DNA of 64,000 nucleotides from an uncultured Archangium sp. (lineage in GTDB: Bacteria; Myxococcota; Myxococcia; Myxococcales; Myxococcaceae). The notes under the pieces were generated by a model. It had not been told where the DNA came from and did not search any database. It worked only from the letters and a program-made list of their open reading frames with translations. Positions 49,629-57,907 of the stretch are shown piece after piece. The stretch lies in NCBI GenBank assembly GCA_903905455.1, contig CAIVGN010000006.1, positions 62,001 through 126,000 of the forward strand, given 5' to 3'. Made by a program: the position numbers and the translations under genes. Each line of letters begins with the position of its first letter. Position 1 is the first letter of the stretch.

Positions 49629-51436
49629 CCCGCGAGCTCCGCCGTGGCCTTGATCGGCTGCATCACCGCGTACCCGTGGGAGCGCACGTAGTTGACGTGC
49701 AGGCCACGGCACGCGTCGACGTGCACGCACTCGGCGCAGCGCAGGCTCTTGGTGAAGTAGTGGTCGAGGATGTAGCGCTTGGTGAAGCGGAACGCCTCGA
49801 GGCGGCCGGCGGGGGTCATCATCGCCGTGTCCAGCGTCGCCAGCTCGGGGCGCGCGTGGGAGGTGACGCACCGGGGCAGGCCCTCGGCGGGCAGCGGCGC
49901 GCGCAGGCCGCGGAAGAACGCGCCCAGCTCCACGTCGTTGGCCTGCGAGTCGGTGAGCCGGTCCCACGTCGGCTGGCGCAGCGTCAGCCGCGCCGGGGCC
50001 TCGGTGAGCGAGGTCAGCCACGGCGCGGTCTCGCGCGTGACGTCGACCAGCACCTCGAAGTCGCCCGGGGCCGCGAGCAGCGCCTGGGCCTGGGCCGTGG
50101 TGTGGGCGAGCACCCGGGCGATGCGCCGCCCGTCGAGCTGCGCGCCCTGGGCGACGACCTCGGTGGGGTCGTCGAGCTCCAGCTCGAGCTCCAGGGTGGC
50201 GGGCCACGCGGCGAGCAGCGTGCGGGCGCGCGCCCACGAGGGGGCCTTGAGCCACAGCCGCTTCACGCCCGCGCGCTGCGCCAGCTCGGCGGGCGCGTTG
50301 ACGGGCACGAAGGCGTCTTCGGGGGCGTTGATCACCTTGCCCTCGGCCTTGAGCTTCTCGAAGAGCGCGGTGCGGCGGTCCTCGGCGCGGGCGCGGCTCG
50401 CGGGGTCACCGCCGAACACCGGGGCCTGCTGCGCTTCCCACTCGGTGTCCACGCGCACGCGGTCGAAGCGCTCGGCGGCCACCTGGTCGCGCAGCGCGTA
50501 GAGCGTGTCGCACAGCGGCTCGAGGTAGCAGTAGTGGCAGCGCTCGGGGTCGCGGCAGTCGAGATCGACGCCGGTCTCCAGCAGCCCGGCGAACTCCTCC
50601 TTGCGGCCGCGCACCTCGTCGTTGAGCTTGTACGGGTCCTGGATCAGCTGCTCGTAGCCCTCGAGATGCTGGGGCGGAAAGCGGTTGAACCACATGTGCA
50701 TGTCGGGGCGCCGGCTGATCTCCAGCGCCTGGAGCAGGTAGGGGCGCATCTCCTTCAAGTCGTAGAACAGCGATTCGCGGCCCTCGTTGAAGGCGCGCCC
50801 GAAGGGCACCACCTGCAGCAGGTCGAACTCGCGCACGCCCCACGAGATGAACAGCTCGAGCATCTCGGGCAGCACCTTGATGTTGCCCTTGTTGATCACC
50901 ACGTCGATGTTGACCACCGGCCGGCCGTCAGCCAGCGCGGCCTTGAGGGCGGTGGTCTCCTGGTCGAACGCGCCCGGCACGCCGACCAGCGCGTCGTGCA
51001 CCCTGGCGTTGGGCCCGTGCAGCGAGAAGGTGATCTCGTTGAGCCCGGCGGCCAGCGAGCGCTGGAGGAACTGGGGGTATGCGAAGAGCCGGCCGTTGGT
51101 GACGGTCTGCACCTTGCGGTAGCCCGCGAGCGTGCCCAAGCGCACGAAGTCGATGAAGTGCGGGTGAATGGTGGGCTCGCCGCCGGAGAGGATCAGCCGG
51201 GTCATGCCCTTGCTGCGCCCGTCGAGGATCTGCTTCTTGATCTCCTCGGTACTTCGGTTGCTGCCGTCGTGGGTGTTCGAGTCGAGGCAGAAGGTGCAGC
51301 CGTTGTTGCAGTCGAAGGTGAGCCGCACCCAGTTGCGTTTTTCGTGGGCGGCGTCTTCGTGGGAAGCGAGGCGCGTGTCGGCGACGCTCTGGGCGTGGGT
51401 TTCCTCGGAGAGCATGAGCCGCGAAGCGTACCCCAC
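49625..51436 (-). CDS. Radical-SAM enzyme with two auxiliary cysteine clusters
   Basis: 603 aa from GTG 51436 (ATG 51415 possible; GGAAGG precedes the GTG closely). The radical-SAM core runs from about 36 to 250 with C43NNGCTFC50 and LSGGEPTIHP, and SLHGPNA in the barrel. A first CX2CX5C cluster is at 300-309 (CHYCYLEPLC). A poorly conserved 230-residue region follows. A second CX2CX5C is at 567-576 (CAECVHVDAC) near the end. The long middle region may be a peptide-binding part. The stop overlaps the start of the double radical-SAM gene. Confidence 0.85.
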   Translation of the reverse strand: MGYASRLMLSEETHAQSVADTRLASHEDAAHEKRNWVRLTFDCNNGCTFCLDSNTHDGSNRSTEEIKKQILDGRSKGMTRLILSGGEPTIHPHFIDFVRLGTLAGYRKVQTVTNGRLFAYPQFLQRSLAAGLNEITFSLHGPNARVHDALVGVPGAFDQETTALKAALADGRPVVNIDVVINKGNIKVLPEMLELFISWGVREFDLLQVVPFGRAFNEGRESLFYDLKEMRPYLLQALEISRRPDMHMWFNRFPPQHLEGYEQLIQDPYKLNDEVRGRKEEFAGLLETGVDLDCRDPERCHYCYLEPLCDTLYALRDQVAAERFDRVRVDTEWEAQQAPVFGGDPASRARAEDRRTALFEKLKAEGKVINAPEDAFVPVNAPAELAQRAGVKRLWLKAPSWARARTLLAAWPATLELELELDDPTEVVAQGAQLDGRRIARVLAHTTAQAQALLAAPGDFEVLVDVTRETAPWLTSLTEAPARLTLRQPTWDRLTDSQANDVELGAFFRGLRAPLPAEGLPRCVTSHARPELATLDTAMMTPAGRLEAFRFTKRYILDHYFTKSLRCAECVHVDACRGLHVNYVRSHGYAVMQPIKATAELAG

Positions 51437-51451
51437 CCACCTTCCGCTCCG

Positions 51452-52333
51452 TCAGAAGACGGCCCGAAACTCGCCCTCGCCGAACTTCGCCACGTAGTCG
51501 GGGCGCACGCCGGGGCACACCGCGCGGAAGGTGCAGCCCTCGCAGCCCGCGACGTACACCCGCCCGGCCAGCCGGCTGTCCTTGAGATCGAAGGTCGCGT
51601 CGGGGCTCACCACCCGCACCCGCTCCGAGCCGGGGTCCCAGGCGTGCGCGGCGAGCGGCCCCAGCTGGCACCGCGGCACGTGCAGCGAGCGCACCTCGAG
51701 CCCCCGGGCCGCCCCCAGCCGCAGCGCCGCGTGGAGCGTGGGCATCACCTCGGCCATGCGCGGCAGCGAGCCGACGTTGTCGCGGTTGCCGTCGGACAGC
51801 GACACGTACCAGAGGTGCACCTCGCGCACGCCCCGGTCGGCCAGCCACGTGAGGGCGTCGGGCAGCCGCTGCCAGGTGTCGTCCTTGATGATCACGTCGG
51901 CCACGAAGGCCAGGGGGCGGGTGACGGCCAGCTCCACCGCGCGGCGCATGAGCTCGAAGGTGCCCTCGCGCCGCACCAGCCGCTCGTAGGCCTCGGCCTC
52001 GTGGGTGTGAATGGAGATGTGCAGCCGGCTCAGGCCCGCGGCGATCAGCCGGTCGAGGTTCTGGGGGTGGGCGAGCAGGAGGCCGTTGGTCTGCACCTTG
52101 ATGTCGGTGAAGCCGAGGCTGCGGGCCGCGCGGACGAGGCCCTCGAGATCGCCCCGCAGCGTGGGCTCGCCCCCGGTGAAGGACACCGCGTCGAAGCCAG
52201 CGGCCCGGCCCTCGCGCAGCGCCCGGACCACCTGCGGCGTGGGCAGCGCCCGGGGCCGCATCTCGGGGCTGATGGTGCAGTAGTCGCAGGCCAGGTTGCA
52301 GTCGTAGCCAAGGATGACGTCGAGCAGCGACAT
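51452..52333 (-). CDS. Short radical-SAM enzyme with C-terminal Fe-S motif
   Basis: 293 aa. The 4Fe-4S site is C12NLACDYC19 and the SAM site is FTGGEPTLRGD. The C-terminus carries CEGCTFRAVCPGVRPDYVAKFG, an auxiliary cluster motif CX2CX5C. The same ending is found in the plus-strand radical-SAM gene at 52863, so the two are paralogues. It is first in a four-gene minus-strand operon and is divergent from the Tat-protein gene, with 73 bp between starts. Confidence 0.88.
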   Translation of the reverse strand: MSLLDVILGYDCNLACDYCTISPEMRPRALPTPQVVRALREGRAAGFDAVSFTGGEPTLRGDLEGLVRAARSLGFTDIKVQTNGLLLAHPQNLDRLIAAGLSRLHISIHTHEAEAYERLVRREGTFELMRRAVELAVTRPLAFVADVIIKDDTWQRLPDALTWLADRGVREVHLWYVSLSDGNRDNVGSLPRMAEVMPTLHAALRLGAARGLEVRSLHVPRCQLGPLAAHAWDPGSERVRVVSPDATFDLKDSRLAGRVYVAGCEGCTFRAVCPGVRPDYVAKFGEGEFRAVF

Positions 52334-52406
52334 TCTGCCCAGTGTAAGACTTGACCAGTGCCGAGCGCAGCCCGTAGCGTGGCGCTTTCACCCGAGGAAT
52401 GAGCCC

Positions 52407-52856
52407 ATGAGCCTGCGCCGCAGAGATGTCGTGACCTGGCTGGGAGTCGGAGCCCTCGCGGCCCCCGCTCTCGCCGCCTCGCCCGCCACCGTCGCGCCTG
52501 CCCGGCAGGTCCACGGGGATCTCCCGTTCCGCAGCCTCGAGCCGGGCATGTCGCTGGCCGGCGTGTGGACCATCGACGCCATCCACGGCCCCATCGAGGG
52601 CGCCATCGCGGTGCACCTGAGCGAAGGCGAGCAGCGCTTCCGCCTCAACGTGCTCAAGCGTGACGACGCGGGCATTCCCGGCGTCGGCCAGTCGCGTTCC
52701 CTCTCGGTCTACGTCTGCAACAGCGGTGGCCCGACCCGCGAAGGTGAAGGCCAGGCCGCCCGGGCGTTGGCCGCGTGGCTCGACCACTACGAGAAGACGG
52801 GCCTCCCGGTGCCGACCCTCGTGACCCTGCGGCAGCACTCCACGGCCCAGCTGTAA
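52407..52856 (+). CDS. Tat-signal secreted protein of unknown function
   Basis: 149 aa. The N-terminus MSLRRRDVVTWLGVGALAAPALA is a twin-arginine signal ending near AAS, so the protein is folded before export. The mature 120 residues form a beta-rich domain (VWTIDAIHGPIEGAIAVHLS, RFRLNVLKRDD) with one Cys (VYVCNSGG). I do not recognise the family. The ATG has a GAGGA ribosome-binding site. It is 6 bp ahead of a radical-SAM gene, so it may be a substrate, partner or receptor for the pathway. It has no His-Xaa-Ser repeat. Confidence 0.6.
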   Translation: MSLRRRDVVTWLGVGALAAPALAASPATVAPARQVHGDLPFRSLEPGMSLAGVWTIDAIHGPIEGAIAVHLSEGEQRFRLNVLKRDDAGIPGVGQSRSLSVYVCNSGGPTREGEGQAARALAAWLDHYEKTGLPVPTLVTLRQHSTAQL

Positions 52857-52862
52857 CCGCCG

Positions 52863-53909
52863 ATGACGCGCGCCACGCTGTCGCTGACCCGCGCGTGCAA
52901 CAACGCTTGCGTCTTTTGCGCCCAGGACGGGCTGCCTCCGCTCGTTGAGGGCGAGGTGCCTTCGCAGCTCGCCCAGCTTCGGGCCCAGGGCGCCACCGAG
53001 CTCACCTTCGTCGGCGGCGAGCCCACCCTGCGCGAAGCGCTCGCCGCGCTGGTGCGCCTGGCGCGCGACGCGGGCTTCGAGCGTGTCGGCCTGCAGAGCA
53101 ACGGCCGGCGCCTGGCGGAGCCGGCCTTGACGAAGGCGCTGGCCGACGCGGGCCTCACCGACGTGCACCTCACGGTGCTGGGCGGCGACGCGGCGGTGCA
53201 CGACTACCACTCGGGTGTCGAGGGGAGCTTCGTCGCCCTGCTGGCGGGCATCGGCGTGGCGCGCGCGCAGGGGCTGCAGGTGGTGGCGAGCACGGTGGTC
53301 ACCCGCTCCAACTACCGGGTGCTCAACGCGCTGCCCGCGCTGCTGCTCTCGCGGGGCGTCAGCGCGTGGCAGCTCACCGCCCCGTTCATCGCCGGCCGGG
53401 CCATCGCCGCCATGGACCGGGTGGTGCCGAGGCTCGCGCTCGCCGTGCCCTACGCCCTGCACGCCCTCGACGCGGCGACGAAGCAGGGGCTGCGCAGCTT
53501 CGCCGGCGGCATGCCCCTGTGCCTGCTGGGACCCTTCGCCGCGCGCGCCCTGCCTTCACGCCCGCGGGCCTTCGCGCCGCCGTGTGAAGGCTGCCCCGCG
53601 CGCGAGCGCTGCCCGGGTGTCGACGCCGTCTACCTCGCGCGCTTCGGCCCCGACGAACTCGCGGCGCCCGCGAAGGCCCCGTTGCCCCCGGCCGCGGCCG
53701 ACGCGGTGTCGCGGCTCTTCACCGGCCCGGGCGAGGCGTGGGTGCCGGAACACGTGAGCGTGCCTGCGCCGCCCGCCGCGGTGCGCGCGGAGCTGGCCGA
53801 CCTGGGCAAGGGCACCCCGGCGACGGCCGAGGTCTCGATGCGCGAGCGCAAGTCAGGCGAGGCGTTGCGCGGGTTGTTCCCCCAGCTCTTCAAGCCGAAG
53901 GACGGGTAG
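52863..53909 (+). CDS. Radical-SAM enzyme with auxiliary Fe-S motif
   Basis: 348 aa. The cluster site is C12NNACVFC19 and the SAM site is FVGGEPTLREA. The auxiliary motif is CEGCPARERCPGVDAVYLARFG at about 241-262. An additional 85-residue C-terminus ends in QLFKPKDG. It is a paralogue of the 51452-52333 protein, with the same CX2CX5CPGV ending. It is the only radical-SAM gene of the locus on the plus strand and is convergent (7-bp gap) with the HxsC-like gene. Confidence 0.88.
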   Translation: MTRATLSLTRACNNACVFCAQDGLPPLVEGEVPSQLAQLRAQGATELTFVGGEPTLREALAALVRLARDAGFERVGLQSNGRRLAEPALTKALADAGLTDVHLTVLGGDAAVHDYHSGVEGSFVALLAGIGVARAQGLQVVASTVVTRSNYRVLNALPALLLSRGVSAWQLTAPFIAGRAIAAMDRVVPRLALAVPYALHALDAATKQGLRSFAGGMPLCLLGPFAARALPSRPRAFAPPCEGCPARERCPGVDAVYLARFGPDELAAPAKAPLPPAAADAVSRLFTGPGEAWVPEHVSVPAPPAAVRAELADLGKGTPATAEVSMRERKSGEALRGLFPQLFKPKDG

Positions 53910-53916
53910 GGCGCTT

Positions 53917-54852
53917 TCAGTCCCGGTCGGCGAGCACGCGGTCGACGATGGGCTGCGGGGGCACGAAGACCGGGTGCAGCTCGCCCAGGTCGTAGTGGTC
54001 GCCCAGCTCGAAGAGGCCGCCGCAGATGTCGTTGAGCGAGCACTTCTGGCAGGCCGCTGACTTCGCGTGCATCCAGTCGGTCTGGCGAATGGTGCCCTTC
54101 TCGTCGAGGAAGTGCACGATGCGCTCTTCCTTCTTCACGATCTTGCGCGTCTCGGTGGAGCAGTGCGCGAACTCGGTCATGTAACAGAGGGGCACGCGCT
54201 CGACGCGGAAGGTCTTCCCGGCGCGGTGCAGCCAGCGCATGGCGCGGGTCAACGAGAGCTCGAAGTCGGCCAGCCGGTGCGCGGTGTCGCGGTTGGTCTC
54301 GGCCCGGCCCATGGACGGGTCGAGGTTGTTCCACACCTGGTGGCTCAACGAGGGGAAGCGCGCGTAGAGCACCCGCACGTTCTCGTCGAGGTGGTCGGCG
54401 TTGAAGCGGTTGATCACCGTGTTGATGTTGATGGTGGCGCCCACCGCGCTGAGGTTCTCCAGCGCGTCCATGGCCTGCGCGTAGCTGCCCTTGACCCCGG
54501 TGAGGAAGTCTTCGACGCCCTCGCGCACGCTGTGGATGCTCACGTGGAAGTGGCGCAGGCCCGCCTCGGCGTACTGCTGCGCCAGGCCCGGGCGCGCGAG
54601 CTGCGAGCCATTGGTGATCATCCGCACGTGCAGCCCCCGCTCGACCGCGTAGCGCGTGATGTCGGGGATGATGGGCGAGAGCGACGGCTCGCCGCCGGTG
54701 AGGATCACCCCGAAGTACTGGCGCTGCGCGAAGTCGTCGATCTCCTTCTTCGCGGTCTCGAGATCGAGCACGTAGCCGCTGGAGGGGTTCGAGCAGAAGC
54801 GGCAGTACTGGTTGCAGTGCCGCACCACCTGCATGTAGCCGAGGTTCGCCAT
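53917..54852 (-). CDS. Radical-SAM enzyme, HxsC-like
   Basis: 311 aa. Cluster site C13NQYCRFC20 followed by SNPSSG (HxsC-type proteins have CNxxCxxCSxPP here), SAM site LTGGEPSLSP, and CQKCSLNDICGGLF near residue 273. The CGGxF ending and the downstream position relative to hxsB and the precursor make this the best candidate for the HxsC maturase, but the double radical-SAM protein ends similarly, so the call is tentative. It is the last gene of the nine-gene operon. Confidence 0.75.
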   Translation of the reverse strand: MANLGYMQVVRHCNQYCRFCSNPSSGYVLDLETAKKEIDDFAQRQYFGVILTGGEPSLSPIIPDITRYAVERGLHVRMITNGSQLARPGLAQQYAEAGLRHFHVSIHSVREGVEDFLTGVKGSYAQAMDALENLSAVGATININTVINRFNADHLDENVRVLYARFPSLSHQVWNNLDPSMGRAETNRDTAHRLADFELSLTRAMRWLHRAGKTFRVERVPLCYMTEFAHCSTETRKIVKKEERIVHFLDEKGTIRQTDWMHAKSAACQKCSLNDICGGLFELGDHYDLGELHPVFVPPQPIVDRVLADRD

Positions 54853-54864
54853 GGGGGGGCCCGT

Positions 54865-55893
54865 TCAGCCCTGCGTGGGGGGCACGGGGACCAGCTCGTC
54901 CCACCCGTAGCGCTTGAGGTAGTTCTTCCACACCCCTTCGCAGGTCGCGTCGTAGCGGCAGGTGCTGCACTCGGGCCGCTTGGTGCGCTGGGCGTCGTCG
55001 AGATCTCCGCGGGTGATGCCCACCATCGCCCCGTCTTCCGAGCGCGCGGCCACCTCGTCGGGCCCCAGCAGCTTCGCCCCGCTGGCCAGCGGCTCGTAGT
55101 GCACGTAGCTCTCGACGTAGCCGCGGTTGAAGTCGGGCAGCTGCGTGGTGGTGCACAGCGGGATGTCCACGAAGAAGGCCTGCACCTTGGGCTCGAGCTT
55201 GCCCTGCACCTCGAGGAACTGCTTCGCCGCGGCGGCGATCTCCGAGTACCGGGGGAAGAGCACGTCGAAGTGCGTGTTGGCCCGGCCGTTGGCCTGCATC
55301 ACGTTGAAGACCACCTGGTCGACGCCCTTGCTGCGCAGGAAGCGGTAGATCTCGAGCAGGTCGGGCAGGTTCTGCCGTGTCACCACCGTGCTGGTGTGCA
55401 GCTCGAGCCCGTAGCGCTTGAAGCGCGTCACCATCTCCAGCCCGCCCACCGTCTGCTCGTAGCTCCCGGGGGTGCGCGTCAGCGACTCGTGCAGCTTCGC
55501 GGTGTGCCCGTGGATGGAAACGTAGAAGCGATTCATCCCCGCGCCGATGAGGATGCGCGCGTACTTCTCGTACGACAGCGTGCGCCCGTTGGTCATCATG
55601 CTGATGCGGCGCACCTTCGCGTCCCTGGCCCACTTCACCCACTGCGCGAGGCGCGGGTTGACCGTGGGCTCACCCGAGGTGAAGCACACCTCTTCGCAGC
55701 CGGGGTTCTGCGCGAGGATCTGCTGCACCACCGCGTCGGTGGTCGCCGAGTTGGTCACCACCCGGCCTTCTCGGTCCTCCTCCATGCAGAAGGTGCAGTT
55801 GTTGTTGCAGGTGGGGCCCGTGAGGATGTGCACGCGCTCCTGCCGCGCGGCGATCCGCTCCTCGACGACCGGCTCGGCGGGCCGGGCGTTCAC
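54865..55893 (-). CDS. Radical-SAM enzyme immediately downstream of the HGS precursor
   Basis: 342 aa from GTG 55893, four bases after the precursor stop; the frame upstream of that is only a shifted reading of the precursor repeat. The cluster site is C29NNNCTFC36 and the SAM site FTSGEPTVNP (SGEP instead of GGEP). The auxiliary motif is CSTCRYDATCEGVWKNYLKR followed by YGWDELVP, shared with the radical-SAM genes at 60265 and 61827. The immediate adjacency to the repeat peptide suggests it acts on it, but this is inference. Confidence 0.87.
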   Translation of the reverse strand: MNARPAEPVVEERIAARQERVHILTGPTCNNNCTFCMEEDREGRVVTNSATTDAVVQQILAQNPGCEEVCFTSGEPTVNPRLAQWVKWARDAKVRRISMMTNGRTLSYEKYARILIGAGMNRFYVSIHGHTAKLHESLTRTPGSYEQTVGGLEMVTRFKRYGLELHTSTVVTRQNLPDLLEIYRFLRSKGVDQVVFNVMQANGRANTHFDVLFPRYSEIAAAAKQFLEVQGKLEPKVQAFFVDIPLCTTTQLPDFNRGYVESYVHYEPLASGAKLLGPDEVAARSEDGAMVGITRGDLDDAQRTKRPECSTCRYDATCEGVWKNYLKRYGWDELVPVPPTQG

Positions 55894-55897
55894 CGGC

Positions 55898-56188
55898 TCA
55901 CCAGCTGCCGTGGCTGCCGTGGCTGCCGTGCGAACCATGGCTGCCGTGGCTGCCGTGCGAACCGTGGCTGCCGTGGCTGCCGTGCGACCCGTGGCTGCCG
56001 TGCGACCCGTGGCTGCAGTGCTGGGCGAGGAACACCTGCCCGTCACCCTGGGGCATCACCACGCGGCCTTCGCGGGCGGCGTCGTGGGCGCTGTCGGAGA
56101 TCTGCCGCTGAAGGACGTCCAGCGCTCCCGACGGCTTCTTGGCGAAGCTGGGCAAGTCAGAGAACTCGTCGTCTTTTTCGATCGGCAT
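55898..56188 (-). CDS. hxsA: HXS-type RiPP precursor peptide
   Basis: 96 aa. Residues 1-56 form a leader with helical Arg/Glu/Ala-rich stretches (LDVLQRQISDSAHDAAREGR about 24-43) and no signal peptide. From residue 57 the sequence reads His-Cys-Ser, then twelve perfect His-Gly-Ser triplets (60-95), then a single Trp (96) and stop. Trp96 is the only tryptophan and Cys58 the only cysteine. The His-Xaa-Ser repeat defines HxsA proteins of the HXS system. Its ATG follows the hxsB stop by 4 bp, and a radical-SAM gene starts 4 bp after its stop. The modified product is unknown. Confidence 0.88.
   Translation of the reverse strand: MPIEKDDEFSDLPSFAKKPSGALDVLQRQISDSAHDAAREGRVVMPQGDGQVFLAQHCSHGSHGSHGSHGSHGSHGSHGSHGSHGSHGSHGSHGSW
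55904..56011 (-). repeat. 12 x 9-bp tandem repeat encoding His-Gly-Ser
   Basis: Twelve contiguous 9-bp units, each CAC/CAT-GGC/GGT/GGG-AGC/TCG on the coding strand, with synonymous differences that are themselves clustered in blocks. This indicates duplication of larger segments rather than simple slippage. It is fully coding, in the frame of the precursor. The copy number is likely to vary between strains. Confidence 0.9.
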
Positions 56189-56192
56189 GGGC

Positions 56193-57689
56193 TCAGGCGG
56201 TCGGCGGTTGGAGGAAGTGCGTACGGGGACGGGAGGTCGTCCACTTCTGGAAGATGTCGAGGACCTTGGGGTCGTCCGTGGAGATGCGCTCGAACAGGTA
56301 GTCCTGGATGCCCTTGTGCACCGCGCAGATGGTGCTCTCGCGGGCGCGCCCGAAGACCGACCCGAACTTCTTGTGGTTGTGGGTCGACTGGGTGCCGCAA
56401 TAGGGGTTGTACGTGCAGTTGATGCAGTCGGGCTGGCCGTCGAGGTTCGAGGCCAACACCATCGAGCGCACCGTGGGGTGGCTGACGATGTCCTTGAAGC
56501 TCGAGCCGGTGACGTTGCCGAGCAGGAAGCTCGAGTCACCCATCTCGTGCAGCATGCGGCCCTCGTCGCAGGTGAACACCTTGCCGTCGTAGTTGAACGC
56601 GAGGCACCCGATGCCCGCGCCCGCCGGCGAGCGGAGATCGAGGAAGTTGGGGTCGTTGCCGAAGAACTTCGAGAGGAAGATCGCCGCGTAGCGCTCGAGG
56701 ACCTGCACGCCCTTGAGGTTCAGCTCGACCATGTAGTCGACGGCGTTGCGGTAGTACTCGAGGAAGTCCTCGCGGGGGTACTCGACGCGGCGGGCCGTCT
56801 TGTCCACCCAGCCGAAGGGGTCCACCGGGCGCAGGAAGAGCGCGCGGCAGCCGAGGTCGACGTAGGTGTCGACGATCTCCTTCCACAGTGGCAGCGAGTC
56901 GCGCGTGGTCGTCAGCAGCGCCTCCACCCGGTACAGCGTGGGGTCGAGCCCGCGGTCCGCGTAGGCCTGGTTGATGCGCTTGATCCACTTGGTCGCGGCC
57001 ATGTGCGCGCTGGCGCCCGGCAGCTTGCGCTGGCCGTCGTGGAGGTGCTCGGGGCCGTCGACGCTGGTGCACAGCTGCACCCGGTTCGCGAGCAGGTACT
57101 CGAGCTTCTCCTCGTCCATCAGGGACATGTTCGTCACCATGGTGAACTCGAGCTGCTTGCCCGCGGTCTTGTTCTTCTCGTTGGCGTAGGCGATGGCGTG
57201 CTTCACCACGTCGAAGGCCACCAGCGGCTCGCCACCCTGGAACTCGATGGTGAGGTTCGGGTTGGGGCTCTGGAGGATGAGGTCGATGGACCGCTCGGCC
57301 GTCTCGCGGCTCATGTCGGTCTCGACCTGGTCCATGCCCGCGCGCGAGGCGTGGCAGTACACGCAGCTCTCGTTGCAGCGCAGGGTGACGATCAGCAGGT
57401 GGAGGTTGGGCCCCTGGGTGAGCGCCTGGCGCCGCTGCCACAGGCGGTCGGCGGCCTTGCGGGTGTCGTAGGTGGCCTTGAAGAAGTTGTTGTCCGTCAG
57501 GCGCTGGTGCAGCGGGGTGCCCGGCTGCACGGTGCCCGTGGCGTAGCGCTCGAACTCTTCGGGGGTCAGCAGCGCCCAGAAGCCTTCGTAGTTGGTGATG
57601 AGCACCTTCTTGCCGACCTGGCGGAAGCGGAAGAAGGCCTGGGTGGTGACGTCGAGCCGGGGCGCGAGCGCGGGGAGCTGGAGGTTCAC
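56193..57689 (-). CDS. hxsB: HXS-system radical-SAM maturase HxsB
   Basis: 498 aa from a GTG overlapping the previous stop (GTGA). An N-terminal 95-residue domain (FFRFRQVGKKVLITNYEG, LTPEEFERY) may bind the leader. The radical-SAM core follows with C105NESCVYC112HAS and FQGGEPLVAFD. The SPASM region holds CLAFNYDGKVFTCDEGRML and CINCTYNPYC. This matches HxsB in length and motifs, including an N-terminal extension, and the gene sits between hxsD and the precursor as expected. It is predicted to install a radical-based linkage or modification on the His-Xaa-Ser repeats; the chemistry has not been established to my knowledge. Confidence 0.87.
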   Translation of the reverse strand: MNLQLPALAPRLDVTTQAFFRFRQVGKKVLITNYEGFWALLTPEEFERYATGTVQPGTPLHQRLTDNNFFKATYDTRKAADRLWQRRQALTQGPNLHLLIVTLRCNESCVYCHASRAGMDQVETDMSRETAERSIDLILQSPNPNLTIEFQGGEPLVAFDVVKHAIAYANEKNKTAGKQLEFTMVTNMSLMDEEKLEYLLANRVQLCTSVDGPEHLHDGQRKLPGASAHMAATKWIKRINQAYADRGLDPTLYRVEALLTTTRDSLPLWKEIVDTYVDLGCRALFLRPVDPFGWVDKTARRVEYPREDFLEYYRNAVDYMVELNLKGVQVLERYAAIFLSKFFGNDPNFLDLRSPAGAGIGCLAFNYDGKVFTCDEGRMLHEMGDSSFLLGNVTGSSFKDIVSHPTVRSMVLASNLDGQPDCINCTYNPYCGTQSTHNHKKFGSVFGRARESTICAVHKGIQDYLFERISTDDPKVLDIFQKWTTSRPRTHFLQPPTA

Positions 57690-57907
57690 GCGGCCTCCTG
57701 GCGCGACTGCACGGTGAGGCCGAGCGCGAAGTTGCCCAGCTCGCGGGCCACGCGCAGTTCCTTGCGGGCGTCGGGGGCCGACAGCTGCACCACCCACGCG
57801 GCCTCGGTCTCGCTCAGCTCGCAGGTGGCGTGCGTGGCGAAGAGCTTCACCGCCTCGTCGACCGCCTTCCCGGCGTAGAGCGACTTGTGGAACGCCAGTC
57901 GCGTCAT
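57686..57907 (-). CDS. Second small HxsD-like protein
   Basis: 73 aa. The pattern YAGKAVDEAVKLFATHATC ... AWVVQL ... VARELGNFALGLTV parallels the HxsD protein encoded just upstream (YPLDALYGAAYIF ... VVVSL ... GEFGNELL). It therefore looks like a reduced HxsD paralogue rather than a PqqD/RRE domain. It overlaps both neighbours (ATGA with hxsD, GTGA with hxsB). HxsD-type proteins may deliver the precursor to the radical-SAM enzymes; two copies would fit several maturases. Confidence 0.65.
   Translation of the reverse strand: MTRLAFHKSLYAGKAVDEAVKLFATHATCELSETEAAWVVQLSAPDARKELRVARELGNFALGLTVQSRQEAA

Noticed and set aside
49676-52354. Plus-strand 892-codon open frame over the radical-SAM genes
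   Set aside because: Shadow of the minus-strand radical-SAM genes. Its protein is low-complexity His/Arg/Gly/Val, and the minus strand has the conserved Cys motifs.
55904-56011. Short tandem repeats resembling a CRISPR or non-coding satellite
   Set aside because: The units are 9 bp with no spacers, stay in frame and encode His-Gly-Ser in a complete small gene next to hxsB.
54865-56046. Upstream extension of the radical-SAM gene through the repeat region
   Set aside because: The extra N-terminal residues (AAT/GRTAAT repeats) are only the precursor repeat read in another frame; the GTG at 55893 is the sensible start.
57686-57907. RRE/PqqD-like leader-binding domain
   Set aside because: The 73-aa protein lacks the PqqD winged-helix pattern, and its feature order follows the adjacent HxsD instead.
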